A stretch of 64,000 nt of DNA from Cryptomeria japonica (GCF_030272615.1 NC_081407.1:148301744-148365743), one strand, 5' to 3'. Numbered from the stretch's first letter, positions 35,224-48,239 are shown. Notes: generated by a model not told the origin, from the letters alone. Numbers and translations: made by a program.

Positions 35224-38200
35224 TTGATGGTCACACTTCCAATAAAGAGAATGCAATGTTTAAGGAACCATTTCCAAAGAATGATAAGGGAAAAGTCCCT
35301 AAAATAGATAACAATGCCAATTATATTACCACGTGCTATGTTACCCATTCAATCCTATTTCAATGGACAACCATGTGTCTATCATAATTATCAAAGATAA
35401 AAATCTCGAAGGTTTTACTCAAAGGGGTAATTTGCAAGGCATTAGACCATCGTCTTCATCAACTAATGACAAAAACACCAAATGCAATGTCACAACTTGA
35501 TGAGGAAAGGTTACCATACAAGGTGTTTCATCCAAGATAACAACTATATCGTATGCCAAGTACCAGTATGACCTTGTACACTAGTTAGGGAAGACACCTA
35601 CCCTTAGCTCCATCCTTGAGCTTTTGCACATTTCACCCTCACATAAGGCTATTCTAGAAAAAATCTTAAGAGAGACATTCATTCCCACTAATCTAAATGT
35701 GGACCAATTTCAAGCCATGGTGGGATACCTTTCTAATCCGTATTGCCTTACATTCACAGAAGATGATGATACATATCCATATCAACCACACAATGCACCA
35801 CTCCATATTGAAGCATTTCTCCATAAAAATCACATTAAATGAGTCCTGATAGATGGAGGAGCAGGTCTTAATATTTGAACATTGAAAACTATCCTATAAT
35901 TGGGATGCTATGAACAAGCTATGGATTCAAGAGATAAGATCACTATAAAATCATACGATGACAAAGAATTCGCATCTAAAGGAACAATCACTCTACCTTT
36001 AATATTGGGCTAGTAATGAAGGATGTGGTTTGCCAAGTCCTTGATATTGATCTCACATACAACATACTTTTGGGACATCCATGGATACATGAAATGAGAG
36101 CAGTACCATCAACACATCACCAATATATTAAGTTCCCACATAATGGAGTCGAAGTAACAATCAAAGGTGATCCAAACCCATTTATATATTGCAACAACCT
36201 ATGACCAAGACTAGAAACAATAGTTCCAATCAATGGAGAGATGACTCCATCTTTGTCATATGTTGATCCAGAATCATTGAAAGCTTCCACATCATAGCAG
36301 GGAGAACTCAAAGGAAATTTTAAAGACAAAGGCATTGGAGAATATAGCTTGAATCAAACCATGTACCTAATACAATTAATGTATTCTCTTAAGGAGTATG
36401 GACGGCCACATCCTTCAAAAAAACTATCCACAATCATTATAAAATAGGATCCCACTACATTCAAGAAATGGGGTGAGATGGAAAATGAGGATATCTACAA
36501 AATGCTTTATAAGGAACTTGAAGAAGAATATAATCAAGACCACATCACAATACCATGTGAGAACTATGGAAAAGTCTTTAAATTCTTGCAAAAGATGGGA
36601 TATGATTGAAAAATCCCTCTTGGGTTGCAAAATAAAGGTATTGTTGAACTTTTGCAACCAAAATTAGTACCAAAGAAGCAGTGCACCAAAGTACTCAAGT
36701 TTTGAACCATTGATATTACACGGTCTTAATTCCCAAACAACATTACATATCACGTATTATACCTCAAATCATGACAATCAACAATAAAAATGATATTCCA
36801 TAGACTCAAGTGAATGGGAATGGGATTCAGACAAGTCATACAGTGACTATGAGATTAAATAAACTTTTATAGAACCAGGTGAACCCACTAAAGAAGAGAA
36901 GTTTATAAATCTATTTAGAGATGGTCAAGGAACATCATTTAGTTCTACATCTCAAGAAAAGAAGGATAGTGGGTAACCATGGATAAAAAAATTGTGGGAT
37001 CCTGAAGCCTCTATGTCTCAAAGCTCTAGGTCAAAACTGAGAAAAGTGAGTAATCACGTTGCTAAGTGTCCTTCTAGTGATGTCAATTTAGAATTTTTTA
37101 TGATCGAGACTGATGAGGAGAGTACTAGTGACGACCTCGATGATTTCATGGAAATACTTGAAGACTCTTGTGTCTTTACCCTCACACCTCCCGATTTTAA
37201 ACACACCAATATCCTTCCCCTTGTTCATCCGCAACTCATTGACTGGGACCAATAATGGCCTCCACAACTTGACGCATTCCAAAACAATGAGGCCTTCATT
37301 AACTATCTTGGTATAAGAGATGATATTTCTCTTGGGGACCACAAAGAAGGATACATCATAGAACTCAACAATGTGGTGTATTTTGGAAAGGGTGCCAAAC
37401 CTTCCAGTTGTAAAATATAAAAGTAAAATTGAATAATGGGTCTTTTGCTGAAAACCACATTGTGGAACTTTCTGACCCCAAAAAAGTAAAAATAAAGGAT
37501 GCTTCTGATGGTCAAAACCTCTTTGAGGCACCTAAGGATGGAAGGTTTAACACTCTCCCCATAAATCATATGAAGAAAAATCATCTATGTTTATTGAAGA
37601 AAGTATCAAGACAAATATTGGGATAGAAGAGGTACCACACAAGATCTTAGTAGCACAGTCTTTGACAGAAATTGAGAGACCAAAGTTCATAAATTTTTCA
37701 TAGAGTGACAAATCAATTTTGCATACATTAGATCTTGATTTAGTTATGCATCACTTGATAGTTACTCCAAACATCAAGTCGATTAAACACAAACTCTGTA
37801 AGATGCAACCACAAGTGGCACCACTAGTAAAAGTGGAACTTGAGAAATTGTTGGACATTGGTTTTATTAGACAAATTGACTACCCTTAGAGGATTTCTAA
37901 TCTTGTACCTATTGGCAAACTAGACAATAATATCAAAATAGGTATAGACTTCAGAGATATCAACAAGGCTTGTCCCAAAGATGATTTTCCATTGCCAAAT
38001 ATTGATTTAATTGTCGATCTCACAACCGACCATGCAATGTTATCACTTATGGAAGGATTCTCTAGGTATACTCTGATCAAAATAGTGCATGAAGATCAAC
38101 ACAAAATAACATTTAAATGTCCTTGGGGCGCCTTTTGTTGGAACTTCATGTCTTTCGGATTAAAGAATGTAGGTGCAGCATATCAGAGATCCATGACAAC

Positions 38201-38251
38201 CATCTTTCACAATATCATGCATGTTACTATGGAAGAGTATGTAGATGATCC
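35224..38251 (+). pseudogene. pol: Host gypsy protease and RT N-terminal half, broken
   Basis: The protease is marked by LIDGGAGLNI at about 35851-35880, the DGGA form of the aspartic protease site, and downstream by LLGHPWIHEM (about 36068-36097). The RT domain begins around 37780 and includes FRDINKACPKDDFPLPNID at about 37950-38010, FMSFGLKNVGAAYQRSM near 38146-38196 and the catalytic YVDD at 38238-38249. Many stops occur. Element Z is inserted so that the GATCC TSD overlaps the last Asp codon of YVDD; RT continues at 58136. The gypsy order protease-RT-RNase H-integrase holds over the two halves. Confidence 0.8.
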
Positions 38252-39489
38252 TGATAACTCAATGATACTAACTCAGTACTGAGAGGGGGTGGTGAATCAC
38301 TACAGACAAAAATTCAGTCCTAAACCAGTCTGTCAGGAGACACTTCAAATGATTGGCAAACAGTGACACCGGTTTGAAACAGAGTGCAACCGGTAAAGCT
38401 AAGAATGACTTAGACAAGCATTAACCAGTTACTCACTTAGCTTTTCACTCAACTCAAGACTACCCTACCATTTCACCCTTATGCATAAATAGGTAATCTA
38501 TCATCAGATCATACTAACAGCTAGTTCAACATGTTTTATTGATAGGCATAAAACACAGAACCATCATATGCTTGACAGACAATAGCAAAGCATCACAAGA
38601 TAAAAGCATCACACATGACACACATATTTTTCACGTGGAAACCCAACTGGGAAAAACCACGGTGGGGATGAATACCCACAAGCTATTTTTGAACTCTTTA
38701 GAAATCTGCTCTGTTAGGAGCCTTGTTCGGTTAGAGACATTACAATAGGTTCTGCTAGGAACCGATCCTATTAGAGATCACCCGGTTAAGGGATGGCTAC
38801 AATACCCGGTCAAGGGTTAAACCCTATTAAAGGTTACCTTGTTAGAGGATTTCAAGAACTCAATAGCTAAAGGATTTCGAACTCAATAGCTTTGAATTAC
38901 CCTATTAAAGGATTTACAGCAAGCCGGTTAAGGCTACCTTGTTAAGGGATTTTCCAACTGTTGAGGTGGTTAGAGATCAATAGGTATTACAAAGATCTGG
39001 TAACAGCACTCAATGCCAATGCAGATCCGCTTAAGCTCCTCTTCACCTTCTGCACTTACACTCTGCAGGTATCACTTCTCTCCTTTTGGTCTAGCAAGAA
39101 TCACGTATCCCTTCTCTTGGATACACACACACAACTTTTGCCAACAACCTCAGAAAGAGACACAACATCAACCTTATAGGAAAATAGATAGGTTGGTAGC
39201 ATAAACCCTAAACCCTAAACCTGTTAGGTTAAGGAATTCAAATGGTTCAATCCTGACCATTGAGCACACTTCATTAAATGCAGCAGTTCTTGATCCAATC
39301 TCAAGACATTCTCCATCGTCCATTTCCACCGATTTTATGGTGGCTGATAACCCATCACACGTTATCACCATTTTACAAACTTCTCACATTCCTGAAGTAG
39401 ATAGGAACAATCTCCTTCATGCAAGATCCTTCCTGCACACAAGGCTTACGTGGCAACACGATCTGTTCTTTGTTATCATGCTAACTCAT
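38252..39489 (-). repeat. Element Z 3' LTR, first part (split by G1)
   Basis: It matches 56611-57846 nearly base for base. It contains the CACGTGGAAACCCAACTGGG block (38634-38653) and a telomere-like run of CCCTAAA (39203-39221). Frames at 38539-39582 are LTR shadows; some span the G1 border. Confidence 0.85.
39203..39221 (+). promoter_or_regulatory. Telo-box-like AAACCCTAAACCCTAAACC in Z LTR
   Basis: There are two and a half plant telomere-type heptamers; the same run is in the other Z LTR at 57560-57578. AAACCCTAA is known as the telo-box found in some plant promoters. A role here is only a possibility. Confidence 0.4.
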
Positions 39490-42003
39490 TGTGAGGCCTC
39501 ACCTCGACTTAGTTTGACATTCAGTGGATTTTATATTTTAGACTACTATGGATACTTTGTTTTGATGCATTTTGAGACTTAGAACTTATATGATTTCAGG
39601 ATATTGGATAACATTGCTATGAATTGATGTTTTACTTACATGCTTATGAGATAGAACACTACATGATTATTAGATAGAATGATATTGCAATGATAGATGT
39701 CGTTAATGAAATTGCAGAACTTTACTTTGAATATAGAACTATGATGTATGTTTAGTTTATGTGAATTGGGATGAAAATTGTTTATGTGAATTTGCTTGAC
39801 AAAAGATGTATTCAATCTATGCAGATGAAAATTGTATGCAAGTAATGATGTGCATTGTTGTATTATTGAATTATATTTTATATGAATATTTGGGAGTACT
39901 AATGTGTAAATTGAGATGCGCAGGAAATTTACCATGTGACCATGGAAAATTACGGAGAATCAAACCTAGACTTATGTATGTTCGTAAAGCCAGGGTTTGT
40001 CTATTTGGAGAGACAACACCCCGTTTGTGTTGTATTTTATTCGTATCAGTATATGCTGCATGTGTGTTATGTGTTATTTAAATTTATTGTGTAAAAACCT
40101 CAAGAGACAATTTCATGTTTATTTTTGTAAAAGTATTTTATTAGTGTCACTTGACACATGTGTGGATTTAAATTTAAATATTTTATCTTGTCTCTTGATG
40201 GGAAAGTGTTAATTATTATTAATTTTAAATAAAATAATGTGTTGTCAAAAGATATTTTGAGAATATAATATTTGGAGTGGTCAACTTATGTTTGACCCGA
40301 AAATAAACTTCAGAGGGGTTTAAAATGGGTTAAATGAACACCTAGGGGTAGTTTATTAGGGTTTCCTGAAGCCCATAAGGTATACCTAGGGGTTAGGGGT
40401 AATTTTAGGCAAGTTTCTACTTTATAATGATCTTTTTAACGCTTTAAAAATTGGTTTTTTTGGGTTGAGCGAAAATGGAAAATTGAAGTGAAATCAAATC
40501 AAGATTTTTCCCTCTTGGAAGGAAAGTCTTTTTGCATTTTTGCTTTCTTCCTTCTTTTTGTTGATTTTTTTTTAGAATCCTGTGAGAACTCAGAGAGTGA
40601 GATTCTTAAGGAGGATTTTTGGGGAATAGCTAGTTAATCACCCACTCTCCATTTTTGGAGACAGAAGAAAATTTGGAAGAAAAAATAACGTTATGGGATA
40701 GAGAAATTGAATAAGGAAAATAAAGAATTGTGGATTGGGCAGCTCTTCTTCAGATATCATTATAACCTTTGGGCAGTTTAAGGTTGGTTTTAATTTTTAC
40801 TTTTAATGTCTTTTTCTTGTATATTTCTGAAAGTTGTTGAATAAGAAAATCTGTATTCTAGAAAATGGATGTTTGAAAATCTTTTGGTGTTTTGTTTTAT
40901 GAATGATTGTGTTTTGGGAGTTTTCTCAAGATCTCTTTCTCTTGGGAGAGAAGAGGATCTTGAGGGTGGTAGCAGTGACAGCCCTCGAGTGAGAGACTCT
41001 CTTTTGAGAGCGATCACAAGGGATCTTTGTGTGACCCTTGCTGCATGGCCTGTTTGTGCAATGGGGGTCATAAGGAGGGTTATAAGGCTAGAATGCCTTT
41101 GGGGGGGCATAAGGATTATGGGGTTGAGATTCTTGATATTTTATTTGTGCCATGAGGTGGCTTCTTGTTATTACATACTTGCAGAATTCTCCTCAGGGTA
41201 TTTGGTCCACTACCACCCTTTGAAAATATTCACCACCAGAGTGTGGTGCTGTGAAAGCCAGCTTGGGAATGTGTCTAGAATATTTGTATGTTTTGTGTTT
41301 CTTTGTGTTTGCCTGTTTGTCACCCGTCTAGGAATTGGTTCTCCGAGCTCGGGGGTGGCTACCAGTTAGCCTAGGCTGGGAGGTGAGCACTCCGTGGTCA
41401 GTTTTGTGTTTTCTATTATGCAGGAAATCCAGAGGAAAGAGGATAGAAATTCATGGAAGATATTCAGAAGATTGAAATTGAAGATATTTGAATTCAGTTG
41501 CAGTTATTGTTTTAAAGTTGTTGTGAATAAATGCCTCATTCAAAAGAAAGGAGAAGCAAGTTGTAAATTTTGTAATAATAGATTTGAAGTCTTATTATTG
41601 TGACTGTTCAGAGAAAACATTCTGTAAATTTGATAGTATGTATTAGAGATGTTTTAAAGAAAGAGAAAAGGCTTGATTTTACTTCTAGTATATTTGAAAA
41701 AAGAAAAGTAAATTAGTGAAGCATGCAAAGCTTCTTGTTTTATGAAAGAAATAAAAAGTCTGTTTTCATTTGGATTTTTACCTGTATTTTTAATTGAGTC
41801 AATTTAGAAGTTTATTTAAGCTGAAAGCTTTAAGTATTTTAGATAGAAAGAAAAGTTGTTTTATGTGAATATTTTATTTAAAGAAATATTAAAGGATTTC
41901 TTATTACAAAAAAAAAGAAACGAATAATGTATCTTTGTGAAATACTTTAAATTGTATTTTTGTTAACATTGATTTAGAAGCTTGTTTTATAGATGCATTT
42001 AAA

Positions 42004-42037
<34 letters not shown>

Positions 42038-42187
42038 ACATTTTTTATTTAACTTAAGGTTATCTTTCCCTTTATTATATTAGCTTAAGATTTCGCATGT
42101 AAAAATTCTCTTTTAAAAATATATATAAATTTATTTGGAATTTAAATTTATCTTTTTATCTATGTATGTTAATTTTTGTAAATACCA

Positions 42188-42189
42188 CA

Positions 42190-42241
<52 letters not shown>

Positions 42242-42290
42242 TATAAATATATATATTTATATATTTATATATATATATATATATTTTTAA
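42188..42290. repeat. AT microsatellite in G1 5' LTR
   Basis: About 100 bp of (AT)n with ACAT, AAAT and TTTA interruptions. The 3' LTR counterpart (about 50959-51040) has a different length and interruption pattern; a second pair (42007-42034 and about 50754-50804) also differs. Confidence 0.9.
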
Positions 42291-42352
42291 ATGTTATTGT
42301 TTTAAAAAAAAAATAATTTAAAAAAAAATATAGGTTGGGGACCTCGCGGGCT

Positions 42353-42480
42353 CCACTGTGTGTTCGCACAGTGGACGACCGCGCGGCGCCCACTGTGTGG
42401 CCACGCAGTGGTGCCGCCAGCGGCGCCCACTGTGTGGGCACACAGTGGTGCCGCGGCGCCACTGTGCGCACACACAATGG
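42353..42480 (+). repeat. Tandem array of four 22-nt palindromes in G1 5' LTR
   Basis: Four inverted repeats of the form CCACTGTGTG-NN-CACACAGTGG lie at 42353-42374, 42390-42411, 42427-42448 and 42459-42480. Starts are spaced 37, 37 and 32 bp. The spacers are GC-rich (GCGGCGCC, GCCGCCAGC). Each unit could form a hairpin with a short loop. The array is an isolated GC-rich island between an A/T-rich tract and AT microsatellites. Function is unknown. Confidence 0.85.
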
Positions 42481-43307
42481 TGCGCGCGGCCAACCCGCCA
42501 CCCGAAAACCCGCCTTCTTCCTCCCGTGACCTGCAATTTGATTTCATGGCCGCCTTAGGGGTTTCGGCCCAGCATGAAAACCGTTACATGTTAAATAAGA
42601 TTGATGGGTAAAAACCCTAGCCCGGATGGGCTAGGGCAAATTCGGTTTTCAATTAAAAGTAAAATATTAGTTAGTTAGATAATATAAATATGGTAAAATT
42701 AGAACCCTAATTAGGGTTGGGCAGCAATATGGCTTTTAATTAGGAAATTATAATGGAATTCAAATTTAGAATTAAAATGTTTTCCATTTAAGTAAAATAT
42801 GAATATATATATATATATATATATATGTTTCCATAGAAACATATGGGAATATATGTATGTATATAAATGTATGAATTTGAGCACTTGTATAGTAATTAAA
42901 TTTTAATATATAAATATATGCATAGTCAAATATGAATATATGTATATATTTAAATAATCTTGATTTTAATTTGGGGTAAAATATAAAGAGAAAACTTTTA
43001 AAGATTTGAAAGGGCTATATAGTCATGTTAGAGGACAGATTAAAATAACTCTCTTAATACTTTTAGTATGAATAAGTTAATAAAACTATTAACTAAATAT
43101 CTTTTGGAGATAGAATTTAAACCAGTAGGTTTTTCCGCAATTAAAATATAACGGATTGTCGATGCTTCGTTCGTTTCAGAATGAGCTCGAATTTATTAAT
43201 GAAATTATCTTTAACGCTTGTCGCAAGAGTGTACTTGCTAATTAAATTAGTATATAAAAAAAAAAAAAAAATTTGTTTTGTTTTTGCCCTAAATTTTGGG
43301 CATGACA

Positions 43308-43325
43308 TTTTGGTATCAGAGCAAG
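43308..43325 (+). promoter_or_regulatory. G1 primer binding site
   Basis: TGGTATCAGAGC at 43311-43322 matches the complement of the plant initiator tRNA-Met 3' end. It lies three bases after the LTR and primes minus-strand DNA synthesis. Confidence 0.9.
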
Positions 43326-43462
43326 GTTTCCACACTAGGAGCCTTACTCACTTACGTTTCGCCTTAGAATATTTTAAATTATTTTGTTAATGGAATTCTG
43401 AATTTAAATAAATTTAATTCTAAAAGAAATAAATTAATTGTTTCGTCTTATTTCCTCTTAGG

Positions 43463-46400
43463 ATGCCTCCGTTGACGCGACAAGCTCGCAAGCACGGACG
43501 GGGTCCTAGACGTGAGCGCCTAGCTCGCGATGAGGAAGAGAGGGAGGCATCGGTTCCAGAGGAGAACCCAGGAGCACCTCCCGAACAGCCAAATGAACCT
43601 AACCGTGACCTTCTAGCAGCCATTCAGAATCTTATTGGCATTGTTCAGGAAAGGATTCCTGCAGAGAACCCTCCGGTTAGGAGTCATGACTCTGGGAGTC
43701 ATAGATCTGTTGATAGAGAACGGAGCAGGAGCCCGGCTCCGATTCCTGTAGAGAGCCAGGGTGGTAATGAGCCAGAGTCAGTGCATATGCCAGGACCACC
43801 TCCTGCGGTGGAACCAGTCTATTTTGAGAGAGGTCGTCGAGATCCAGGGGATCTCATCAGGGAGGTCATGCGCCTCCAACCACCATCCTTCAAAGGTTCT
43901 ACAGATGGAGTAGAGGCCGAGGCATGGCTTCTGAGTCTTGAGAGGTGCTTTGCGTTGCGTTCTTATGAGAGCAACCTGAAAGCACGTGTTGCTGTTGATC
44001 TTCTGAGAGGAACAGCCTCCACCTGGTGGAGACAGGAAGAGTACAAATGTGGACTTGTACCTGATACACTCACTTGGGAGATATTCACCGAGAGGTTCCG
44101 TGAGAGGTACCTATCAGAGCACTTCAGGCAGCGTCGTATAGACGAATTTCATGATCTCCAACAAAAAGGCTTGTCAGTAACCCAGTATGAGAGTAAATTC
44201 TTTGAGTTGTTGCCATATGTAGATTATCTTAAGGATGAGAAACTTCTTGTAAACCGCTTCATCAGGGGATTGAACGCCGGGATAGCCGGGCCTGTTAGGA
44301 TGTCCGCTCCAAAGAGCCTTCGGGTTGCTGTAGAGAAGGCACTGATTGCCGAGGAAATTCAGGTTAGACCACAGGACAATAGGGATCGGTATCAGAATCG
44401 AAATCCCGCACCGCAGACTTATGGATTCCAGAAACCACATTGGAAGGGGAACAACCGAAATTCTCAGGGGTTCTCCAAACCCCCTCCTCCACAACAGACA
44501 CCACAGAACCAGAAACAGAAGCCTCCACAGTATCAGCAGGGCTCCAAGCCCAAGCAGTGGCAGACTCAGGGACAGAAACGTGATCAGAGAGCACAGGGGC
44601 AGTACACACAGCCGGCGGGGACTCAGCAGTCCTCCAGGGGTGGGTACAGCGGATCCAGTAGGACAGGAGGTCAGGGATTTTATAGGCCTCAGGGTGCCCA
44701 GTTCCAGGCACGGGGTGCTTGCTTTACTTGTGGAGCCATGGGGCACTTGGCGAGGGATTGCCCTCAGGGACAGGTAGCAGGGAGTCAGCGGATGGCCGCT
44801 TCAGAGCCGACAGTTGGTGATATGGGCAGGTCCCATAGAGTTTTCGCAGCGGTTGACAACCGCCAGGCCGATCATCAGGCCACGGTTATCGAATCTTCAG
44901 GTATAATCAGAGGTAACAATGTATCTATTTTGTTTGATTCAGGAGCTACTAACTCCTTTATATCTCCGTTGGTTGTGGAGCGTTGCGGGCTAGTGGCAAC
45001 TAGGCAGGGTGTCAGTTGGGAAGTGGAATTAGCTTCAGGGGCTAGAGTGTTAGTGGAATCAGAGGTTAAGGCATGTCAGCTGCAGATTGGCAAGACCACC
45101 ACTTTAGTTGACCTTAGAGTGACTCCACTTGGATCTTATGGAATCGTACTTGGCATGGATTGGCTTTATGCCCACAGAGCCAAGATGGATTGCCGTCTGA
45201 AAAAGATTGAGTGTGAGGATGATCATGGTTCGCCCATAGTTATCACTGGGATTCAGAGGCCCGTGTCTCTTCGTATGATCTCCGCAATGCAGCTCAAGCG
45301 GAGCATGCGGAAGGGATGTCAGCTTTTTGCTATCACTATCAGTGACACAGGAGAAGAGGAGGAAAAAGAAACATCGCTCGATGACCATCCTATCCTTCAA
45401 GGATATTCAGATGTATTTCCTTCAGAGTTACCGGGAATGCCTCCCCGCAGAGAGATTGATTTTCATATAGACCTAGTACCAGGAGTCGAGCCAGTTTCCA
45501 GAGAACCTTATAGAATGACCACAAATGAGCTTAATGAACTTAAAATTCAGCTTGAGGAACTTCTTGAGAAGGGTCATATCTGTCCTAGCGTATCCCCGTG
45601 GGGTGCACCAGTTATCTTCGTTAAGAAGAAGGATGGATCTCTCCGTTTGTGTATGGATTATCGGCAGCTAAATAAAGTAACCATCAAGAACCGATATCCT
45701 TTGCCTAGAATTGATGATTTATTTGACCAGCTTCAGGGTGCCAAAGTCTTTTCCAAAATAGATCTGAAGTCAGGATACCATCAGTTGAGAATAGTGGAAA
45801 GTGATATCCACAAGACCGCATTTCGCACTAGATATGGTCACTATGAGTTTACCGTAGTCCCCTTTGGACTTACGAATGCCCCAGCAGTTTTTATGAGTCT
45901 CATGAATGGGGTGTTCCGTACCTTTCTGGACCGTTTTGTTATTGTGTTCCTCGATGATATATTGATATATTCTCGGAATGAGAAGGAGCATGAGGAGCAC
46001 CTGAAACAGGTATTGCAGTGTTTGCAAGATAACCAGTTGTTTGGCAGCCTATCGAAGTGTGCTTTCTTTCGATCTAAGGTCAAGTACCTTGGACACGTTA
46101 TTTCCGGTGATGGGATCTCAGTTGACCCATCAAAGATTAGGGCTATTATGGATTGGCCAGCGCCTACCAGTGTGACAGAGGTCAGGAGTTTTATGGGTTT
46201 AGCAGGATATTACCGACGTTTTGTCGAAGGTTTCTCCAGAGTCGCACACCCTATTACCTCTCTTCAGCGTAAAGGGAAGAAATTTGAGTGGACAGAGAAG
46301 TGCGAAAAGGCCTTTCAGGAACTCAAGAAGGCACTTACTAGCGCTCCTATCCTTGTTGTACCAGATCCTTCAGCTGATTTCATGGTTTGTACCGATGCTT

Positions 46401-48112
46401 CCTTAGAGGGTTTAGGGGCAGTTCTTATGCAAGGTGGTAGGGCCATAGCTTTCGAGTCTAGGAAACTTAAGACTCATGAACTTAATTATCCCACTCACGA
46501 CCTTGAGCTCGCAGCAGTAGTGCATGCACTTGTGAGATGGAGACACTTTCTTCTAGGACATCACTTTGAGTTGCATTCAGATCATCAGAGTCTTCAGTAC
46601 ATCTTCACTCAGCCGAACCTTAATGCACGTCAGAGGAGATGGATGGAGTTTTTGTGCGAATATGACTTTGACGTTCACTACATCAAGGGAAAGGAAAATG
46701 TAGTTGCAGATGCCTTGAGTAGGAGACGTCATGAGGTTTACACCATATCCATGGGCACAGACTTGAGGGACCGTATACTTCGGCACTTGTCAGAGGATGG
46801 ATGGCATGCAGAGGTTTGTCAGGTGTTACGTTCTCAGGTTACTCTAGAAGGGAAATATGTGGATTATTCTTTGGAGTCCGATGGACTATTACGCCACAGA
46901 GGGCGCATTTATGTACCTTCCTCCGGAGGGTTGCGAGAGTTCATTGTCTCGGAAGCTCATAGAGATCCTTATGCTGCGCATCCCAGGGTTAAGAAGTTGC
47001 ATGCAGACTTGAGGCAGTTGTATCATTGGCCGGGAATGCGGCAGCTCATTGCTGAGATAGTAGCTCGGTGTCTCGAGTGTCAGAGGGTAAAGGCAAAGCA
47101 CCGCCATCCAGGTGGGTTGCTTCAGTCTCATGCTATACCAGAGTGGAAGTGGGATACTATATCCATGGATTTCATCGTTGGTCTCCCTATGTCTTCTCGT
47201 CGCCATGATGCTATCTTGGTGACAGTTGACAAGCTGACCAAAGTAGCTCACTTTTCACCAGTCCGTACTACATTCACAGCTCCTACAGTAGCACAGGTGT
47301 TCTTGCGAGACATTGTTAGACTTCATGGCGTACCCCGCAAGATTATCTCTGATAGGGATTCTCTTTTTACTTCTACCTTTTGGAAGTCATTACAGGCAGC
47401 TATGGGCACTAAGCTCAATTTCAGTACAGCCTATCACCCGGAGACAGATGGTCAGACAGAGAGAGTCAATCAGGTGTTAGAGGATATGCTTCGTATGTAC
47501 GTCATGGATCATCAGACTCGGTGGGAGGAGTATCTTCCCTTAGTGGAGTTTGCCTATAACAATGGGCATCACACTTCTTTGGGGATGCCACCCTACCAGG
47601 CATTATACGGCAGGCCTTGCAGGACGCCCTTGAGCTGGGATCGCATAGAGGATAGAGTTGCTATTGGTCCTGAGTTAGTTCGAGATATGGAACAGCAGGT
47701 GGATTTGATTAGGCAGCGTCTCAGAGAGGCTCAGGATAGACAGAAGAAGTATGCCGATGCAAAGAGGATTGATCATAGTTACTTGGTTGGAGACAGAGTT
47801 TTCTTGAGAGTGCGACCGCATAAGAGTCCGATCCGTTACGGAAAGGGTTCTAAGCTCGCACCTCGCTTTGTAGGACCTTTTGAGATTCTGGAGAGGATAG
47901 GCCCAGTTGCCTACCGTTTAGCTTTGCCACCTAGCCTATCACGCATCCACGATGTGTTTCATGTTTCAGTTTTGAGAAAGTATGTCTATGATGAGTCTCA
48001 CATTTTAGATTGGGATGCCTTGCAGGTGGAGTCGGACGGGCAGCTAGCTTTGGAGCCCATTCGCATTTTGGCACGCCGGACATTGGCCTTTCGAGGTCGA
48101 GAGCTGGACTAG
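43463..48112 (+). CDS. gag-pol: G1 Gag-Pol polyprotein (1549 codons)
   Basis: The start ATG 43463 is about 155 bp after the LTR and begins the single long frame. A Gag domain (about residues 110-330) and a Gln-rich region lead to a CCHC knuckle, C420-C423-H428-C433. The protease site is DSGA at 492-495. RT has [22 protein letters not shown] and the catalytic FLDD at 829-832. RNase H starts with TDAS (Asp 978). Integrase has an HHCC zinc finger from His 1166 and a D,D(35)E triad at Asp 1236, Asp 1297 and Glu 1333. After a GPFEI-type C-terminal module the frame stops at TAG 48110-48112 in the chromodomain-like tail. All catalytic residues expected for Ty3/gypsy are present. Such polyproteins make the particle, copy the RNA and insert the cDNA. 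Minus-strand and shifted frames within this range are shadows. Confidence 0.95.
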   Translation: MPPLTRQARKHGRGPRRERLARDEEEREASVPEENPGAPPEQPNEPNRDLLAAIQNLIGIVQERIPAENPPVRSHDSGSHRSVDRERSRSPAPIPVESQGGNEPESVHMPGPPPAVEPVYFERGRRDPGDLIREVMRLQPPSFKGSTDGVEAEAWLLSLERCFALRSYESNLKARVAVDLLRGTASTWWRQEEYKCGLVPDTLTWEIFTERFRERYLSEHFRQRRIDEFHDLQQKGLSVTQYESKFFELLPYVDYLKDEKLLVNRFIRGLNAGIAGPVRMSAPKSLRVAVEKALIAEEIQVRPQDNRDRYQNRNPAPQTYGFQKPHWKGNNRNSQGFSKPPPPQQTPQNQKQKPPQYQQGSKPKQWQTQGQKRDQRAQGQYTQPAGTQQSSRGGYSGSSRTGGQGFYRPQGAQFQARGACFTCGAMGHLARDCPQGQVAGSQRMAASEPTVGDMGRSHRVFAAVDNRQADHQATVIESSGIIRGNNVSILFDSGATNSFISPLVVERCGLVATRQGVSWEVELASGARVLVESEVKACQLQIGKTTTLVDLRVTPLGSYGIVLGMDWLYAHRAKMDCRLKKIECEDDHGSPIVITGIQRPVSLRMISAMQLKRSMRKGCQLFAITISDTGEEEEKETSLDDHPILQGYSDVFPSELPGMPPRREIDFHIDLVPGVEPVSREPYRMTTNELNELKIQLEELLEKGHICPSVSPWGAPVIFVKKKDGSLRLCMDYRQLNKVTIKNRYPLPRIDDLFDQLQGAKVFSKIDLKSGYHQLRIVESDIHKTAFRTRYGHYEFTVVPFGLTNAPAVFMSLMNGVFRTFLDRFVIVFLDDILIYSRNEKEHEEHLKQVLQCLQDNQLFGSLSKCAFFRSKVKYLGHVISGDGISVDPSKIRAIMDWPAPTSVTEVRSFMGLAGYYRRFVEGFSRVAHPITSLQRKGKKFEWTEKCEKAFQELKKALTSAPILVVPDPSADFMVCTDASLEGLGAVLMQGGRAIAFESRKLKTHELNYPTHDLELAAVVHALVRWRHFLLGHHFELHSDHQSLQYIFTQPNLNARQRRWMEFLCEYDFDVHYIKGKENVVADALSRRRHEVYTISMGTDLRDRILRHLSEDGWHAEVCQVLRSQVTLEGKYVDYSLESDGLLRHRGRIYVPSSGGLREFIVSEAHRDPYAAHPRVKKLHADLRQLYHWPGMRQLIAEIVARCLECQRVKAKHRHPGGLLQSHAIPEWKWDTISMDFIVGLPMSSRRHDAILVTVDKLTKVAHFSPVRTTFTAPTVAQVFLRDIVRLHGVPRKIISDRDSLFTSTFWKSLQAAMGTKLNFSTAYHPETDGQTERVNQVLEDMLRMYVMDHQTRWEEYLPLVEFAYNNGHHTSLGMPPYQALYGRPCRTPLSWDRIEDRVAIGPELVRDMEQQVDLIRQRLREAQDRQKKYADAKRIDHSYLVGDRVFLRVRPHKSPIRYGKGSKLAPRFVGPFEILERIGPVAYRLALPPSLSRIHDVFHVSVLRKYVYDESHILDWDALQVESDGQLALEPIRILARRTLAFRGRELD

Positions 48113-48229
48113 GTTAGGGTCCAGTGGGATTGTTATGATGAGGTTACGGCTTCATGGGAGGACGCAGCACGTATGAGATCAGAGTACCCTCACCTCTTTG
48201 ATGAACTCCAGGAGGAAGTTCATGCCTAG
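48113..48229 (+). pseudogene. C-terminal 38 codons of G1 pol beyond the TAG (chromodomain-like end)
   Basis: In the same frame as the polyprotein, 38 codons follow TAG 48110 up to the next TAG at 48227. They include VQWDCYDEVTASWED and YPHLFDEL, typical of the end of chromovirus integrase (chromodomain-like, W-containing). The stop is probably a point change in this copy, although readthrough cannot be excluded. The second stop directly overlaps the polypurine tract, as in compact elements. Confidence 0.75.
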
Positions 48230-48239
48230 AGGGGGAGGA
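48228..48239 (+). promoter_or_regulatory. G1 polypurine tract
   Basis: AGAGGGGGAGGA directly precedes the TGTGAGG start of the 3' LTR. It is the expected primer site for plus-strand synthesis. Confidence 0.9.

Larger units (their letters stand above)
39490..43307 (+). repeat. G1 5' LTR (3818 bp)
   Basis: It is nearly identical to 48240-52056. The parts are an AT-rich upstream section, a middle with a 166-codon frame at 40869-41369, AT microsatellites at about 42007-42034 and 42188-42290, a GC-rich palindrome array (42353-42480) and an A-rich 3' end. Promoter and polyadenylation sites should lie here but cannot be placed with confidence. Confidence 0.95.

Noticed and set aside
39203-39221. 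Interstitial telomere
   Set aside because: Only two and a half heptamers, inside an LTR and present in both LTRs; it is part of the element, not a chromosome-end relic.
40869-41369. 166-codon frame in the G1 5' LTR, repeated in the 3' LTR at 49618-50118
   Set aside because: It lies wholly in the LTR, has no known domain, and its preservation is explained by the near identity of the two LTRs. I treat it as non-coding unless translation evidence appears.
42353-42480. Possible CRISPR-like array
   Set aside because: Regular spacing and palindromes superficially resemble one, but spacers are themselves similar, the unit is in a eukaryotic LTR and is duplicated in both LTRs.
42265-42611. Overlapping frames on both strands over the palindrome array (also 51013-51365)
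   Set aside because: They arise from the stop-poor GC-rich repeats read in all frames; none has a recognisable product.
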